Below are positions 55,301 to 61,300 of a stretch of 64,000 bases of DNA, one piece after another. The translations under genes were made by a program, and so were the position numbers. Numbering within the stretch: the stretch's first letter is position 1; each line of letters opens with the position of its first letter. The notes under the pieces are model-generated. The model worked only from the letters and a program-made list of their open reading frames with translations, did not search any database and was not told where the DNA came from. The DNA is from G965202915 sp965205955 (GTDB taxonomy: Bacteria > Pseudomonadota > Gammaproteobacteria > Eutrophobiales > Eutrophobiaceae). The DNA lies in the NCBI GenBank assembly GCA_965205955.1, contig OZ242192.1, positions 1,426,001 to 1,490,000 of the forward strand. Direction: 5' to 3'.

Positions 55301-58300
55301 GGTAATGATTACCGCCAGCACCACCACGGCCACGCTGACGGTGCCGATCGACGACGACTCTATCGACGAGGCGCCGGGCATGATAACGGCGACGGTGACG
55401 GCCGGCACAGGCTACATGGTAGACGGGGCAGGCAACACAGCCAGTGTCACGGTGAATGATAACGACGCTGCGCCGGCGCTGGCGATTGACTCGCCGCCGA
55501 TGGTGACCGAGGGCGATGACGGCGACACGGCAACGCTGAGCTACACGGTGACGCTGAGCGGGGATACGACGCAGGAAGTGACGGTGGACTACGCGGATGC
55601 CGGCCTTGTCGGCGGCGGCACGGCGACCTCGGGCGCCGACTACGAACCGATTACCGGCGGCACACTGACCTTTGCGCCGGGCACGACCACACAGACCATC
55701 GACGTAACGGTGAGGGGTGACGCAATTGACGAGCCGGACGAGGAGACGATCATCGTCATGCTGTCGAACCCGGACAACGCGACGATTGCAACAGACACGG
55801 GCACCGGCACGATTACCGATAACGACCCTGAGCCGACGCTGGCGATTGACTCGCCGAACATGTTCGAGGGTGACGACGGCGACACGGCGACGCTGCGCTA
55901 CACGGTGACATTGAGCGGGGATACGGAGCGGGAAGTAACAGTGGGTTATGCGGATGCGGGCACCGGCACGGCGGCATCAGGAACCGACTACGAAGCGCTT
56001 ACCGCCGGCACACTGACCTTTGCGCCGGGCGGTGCGACCACACAGAACATAGACGTAACGGTGATGGGAGACGTGGATGATGAGGGGGACGAGGAGACGG
56101 TTGTCGTCAGACTGTCGGGCGCGGTCAACGCAACGATTACAACCCCCGACGGCACCGGCACGATTACCGATGACGACGACCCGCCGGCGCTGGCGATTAA
56201 CGCACCGAGCGTAGACGAAGGCGACAGCGGTTCGGTGACGCTGAGCTACACGGTGACGCTGACCGGGACGACGGCACAGACGGTGATGGTGGACTACGCG
56301 GATGCCGGCAGCGGCACGGCGACCTCAGGCACCGACTACGAAACGATTACCGGCGGCACACTGACCTTTACGCCGGGCGGTGCGACCACACAGACCATTG
56401 CCGTAACGGTGACGGGAGACACGATTGACGAGGAGGACGAGACCGTCATCCTCAGACTATCGGGAGCGGTCAACGCGGAGATTACAACCCCCGACGGCAC
56501 CGGCACGATTGACGACGACGACGACCCGCCGATGCTGGCGATTAGCTCGCCGACCATGAACGAGGGCAACAGCGGCAGGGCGATGCTGCGCTATGTGGTG
56601 ACACTGACCGGGAATACGGAGCGGGAAGTGACGGTGGACTATGCGGATACGAGCGGCGGCACGGCAACCTCGGGCACCGACTACGACCCGATTACCGCCG
56701 GCACACTGACCTTTGCGCCGGGCGGTGCGGCCACACAGAACATCGACCTAATGGTGGTGGGAGACACGATTGACGAGGAGGACGAGACGGTCATCCTCAG
56801 ACTGTCGGGCGCGGTCAACGCGACGATTTCAACCGCCGACGGCACCGGCACGATTACCGACGACGACGACGAGCCGACGCTGGCGATTAACTCGCTGACC
56901 GTGCCCGAGGGCGACAGCGGCTCGGTGATGCTGCGTTACACGGTGACACTGAACGGGGCGACGGCACGGACGGTGACGGTGCAGTATGCGGATGCGGGCA
57001 CTACGGGCGGCGGCACGGCGACTTCGGGCGCCGACTACGACGCGATTACCGCCGGCACGCTGACCTTTACGCCGGGCGGTGCGGCCACACAGACCATCGA
57101 CGTAATGGTGAGGGGCGACACGATTGACGAGGAGGACCAGACGGTCATCCTCAGACTGTCGGGCGCGACCAACGCGACGATTACCACTCCCGACGGCACC
57201 GGCACGATTACCGACGACGACGCTGAGCCGGGGCTGGCGATTAACTCGCCGAGCGTGGGCGAGGGCGACAGCATGCCGCTGCGCTACACGGTGAGGCTGA
57301 TCGGGGCGACGGAGAAGGAAGTGACGGTGCAGTACGAGGATTCGAGAGCCGGTTCGGCAACCTCGGGCGCCGACTACGACGCGCTCACCGCTGCCACTTT
57401 GACCTTTGCGCCGGGCACGACCACACAGAACATCGACGTAACGGTGACGGACGACACGATGAACGAGCTGACCGAGACCGTCCTCATCACCCTGTCGAAC
57501 AACCCGGTCAACGCGAGGATTACAACGGGCACGGGCACCGGCAGGATTACCGATGACGACGTGCCGGTCATCTCTATAGCCGCCGGGCCTGCCGTGAACG
57601 AGGGGACGGCGGCTACCTTCACGCTGACGGCGAACCCTGCTCCGGCGGCGGACCTGACGGTCATGGTTACGGTGGACGACGGGGCGGGTGACTTCATTGA
57701 CGGCGCGGCGCCGACGATGGTAACGATTACCGCCGGCAACAGGGAAGCCACGCTGGATGTGAGGACCGATGACGACAGTACCGACGAGGTGGACGGCATG
57801 ATAACGGTGACGGTGACGGCTGGCGCCGGCTACATGGTAGCCGGAGGGGGAGACAGCACAGACAGTGTCACGGTCCGGGATGACGACGACCCGGTCATCT
57901 CGATTGCCGCGGGGGCTCCGGTGACCGAGGGGACGCCGGCAACCTTCACGGTGACGGCGAGCTCCGCTCCGATGACGAACCTGACCGTGACGGTTACGGT
58001 GGACGACGGGGCGGGCAACTTCATTGCCAGTCCAGCACCGACGACGGTAACGATTCTCGCCAGCGCCATGATGGCCACGCTGACGGTGCCGACCACCGAC
58101 GACACTACCGACGAGGCGAACGGCATGATAACGGCGACGGTGACGGACGGTGCAGGCTATACGGTGGACGGGGCCAACAACACAGACAGTGTCGCGGTCA
58201 ATGACGACGACGACCCGCCGACGTTGGCGATTAACTCGCCGAGCGTAGACGAGGGCGACACCGGCGATATGCCGACACTGACCTACACAGTGACGCTGAC

Positions 58301-61300
58301 CGGGGAGACGGAGCAGGAAGTGACGGTGGACTATGCGGATACGACTAGCGGCACCGCAGCCTCGGGCACCGACTACACCGCGATTACCGCCAGCACGCTG
58401 ACCTTTGCGCCGGGCATGACCACACAGCCCATCAACGTAACGGTGAGGGGGGACACGATAGACGAGCCGAACGAGACGGTCATCGTCATGCTGTCGAACC
58501 CGGACAACGCAACGATTACCGCCGGCAGTGGTGTCGGTACCGGCACGATTACCGACGATGACGACCCGGTCATCTCGATTGTCGCGGCGGATCCCACGGT
58601 GATCGAGGGGGCGTCGGCGACCTTCACGGTGAGGGCGACCTCCGCTCCGGCGGCGAACCTGAGCGTGATGGTTGCCGTCACCGACGGGGCGGGCACGTTC
58701 ATTACCGGCATGCCACCGACGACGGTAACGATTCCCGCCAGCGCCATGATGGCCACGCTGACGGTGCCGACCACCGACGACAATACCGACGAGGCGCCCG
58801 GCATGATAACGGCGACGGTGGAGACCGGCACAGGCTACAGGGTAGCCCCGCCGCCAGGCGACACAGCCCGTGTCACGGTCAATGATAACGACGCTCTGCC
58901 GAGGCTGGCGATTGACTCGCCGAGCGTGGGAGAGGGCAACACCGGCACGGCGACACTGAGTTACACAGTGACGCTGATCGGGGCGACGGCACGGACGGTG
59001 ATGGTGGACTACGCGGATGCGGGCGGCGGCACGGCGACCTCGGGCACCGACTACACCGCGATTACCGCCGGTACTACGCTGACCTTTGCGCCGGGCACGA
59101 CCACACAGCCCATCAACGTAACGGTGACGGGGGACACGACGGACGAGCCGAACGAGACGGTCTTCGTCATGCTGTCGAACCCGGTCAACGCAACGATTAC
59201 CGCCGGCAGAGGCACGGGCACGATTACCGATGACGACGACCCGGAAATCTCGATTGTTGCCGGGGCTGCGGTGACCGAGGGGACGGCGGCAACCTTCACG
59301 CTGACGGCGAGCTCCGCTCCGGGGACAAACCTGACCGTGACGGTTACGGTGGATGACGGGGCCGGCAACTTCATTGCCGGTTCAGCGCCGACGACGGTAA
59401 CGATTACCGGCGGCGAGAGGACGGCCATGCTGATGGTGCCGACCATGGCCGACTCTATTGACGAGGCGAACGGTATGATAACGGCGACGGTGGAGGACGG
59501 CACAGGCTATACGGTAGCCGGAGGGGGAGCCAACACAGCCAGTGTCGCGGTCAATGATAACGACCCCCCGCCGACGTTGGCGATTGACTCCCCGAGTGTG
59601 GCAGAGGGCGACGACGGTGATGCGCCGACACTGAGTTACACAGTGACGCTGACCGGGGATACCGAGCAGGAAGTGACGGTGGGCTACGCGGATGCGGACA
59701 GCGGCACCGCAACTTCGGGCACCGACTACGAAGCGGTTACCGCCGGCACACTGACCTTTGCGCCGGGCACAACCACACAGCCCATCGAGGTAACGGTGAC
59801 GGGAGACGCGACTGATGTGGAGGACGAGACGGTCATCCTCACCCTGTCGGGCGCGGTCAACGCGACGATTACCACCGCCGACGGCACCGGCACGATTACC
59901 GATGACGATAGGGTGCCGGTAATCTCTATAGTTCCCTTCGGGCCGGAGACCGTGATCGAGGGGACGCCCCCTACGGCTGTCCGCTTCACTCTGATGGCGG
60001 ACCCGGCTCCGATGGCGAATCTGACCGTGACCGTTACGGTGGACCCAGGCACGTACGCTGACGGTATCCCGCCGACGACGGTAACGATTACCGGCGGCGA
60101 GACGATGGCCATGCTGCCGGTACCGATCGAGAACGACGAGAGAGACGAGGCGAACGGCATGATAACCGCGACGGTGGAGACCGGCACAGGTTACACGGTA
60201 GCCTCGCCGCCAGGCAACACAGCCAGTGTCGCGGTCGAGGATGACGACGACGAGCCGACGCTGGCGATTAACTCGCCGAGCGTGACCGAGGGCAACAGTG
60301 GCACGGCGACGCTGCGCTACGTGGTGACGCTGACCGGGATGACGGAGCGGGAAGTGACGGTGCGGTATGCGGAGGGCTCGGGCGGCACGGCGACTTCGGG
60401 CACCGACTACAACAGGATTACCGGCGGCATGCTGACCTTTGCGTCGGGCACGACCACACAGAACATCGACGTAACGGTGAGGGGGGACACGACGGACGAG
60501 CCGAACGAGACGGTCATCGTCACCCTGTCGAACCCGGACAACGCAACGATTATGACCGCCGACGGCACCGGCACGATTACCGACGACGACGACCCGGAAA
60601 TCTCTATAGCTGCCGGGGCTGCGGTGACCGAGGGGACGGCGGCGACCTTCACGCTGACGGCGACCTCCGCTCCGGGGACAAACCTGACCGTGACGGTTAC
60701 GGTGGACGACGGGAGCGGCAACTTCATTGCCGGTGTAGCGCCGACGACGGTAACGATTACCGGCACGACGGCCACGCTGAGGGTGCCGACCATGGGCGAC
60801 TCTATTGACGAGGCCAACGGCATGATAACGGCGACGGTGGAGACCGGCACCGGCTATACGGTAGACGGGACGAACAACAGCGCCAGTGTCGCCGTCAATG
60901 ACGACGACGCTGCGCCGACGCTGGCGATTGACTCCCCGAGTGTGGCAGAGGGCGACAGCGGCACGGCGACACTCAGCTACGAGGTGACGCTGACCGGGGC
61001 GACGGAGCGGGAAGTGATGGTGCAGTATGCGGGCACAGGCGGCACGGCGACCTCGGGCACCGACTACACCGCGATTACTGCCGGCACGCTGACCTTTGCG
61101 CCGAGTGTGACCACACAGAACATCAACGTAACGGTGAGGGGGGACACGGTGGAGGAGATGAACGAGACGGTCTTCGTCACCCTGTCGAGCCCGGTCAACG
61201 CGACGATCGTCGGCAATGGCAGAGGCACCGGCACGATTACCGATGACGATGGGGTGGTGGCACTGCCGGTAATCTCTATAAGGGCCGTCGGGTCTTTCGT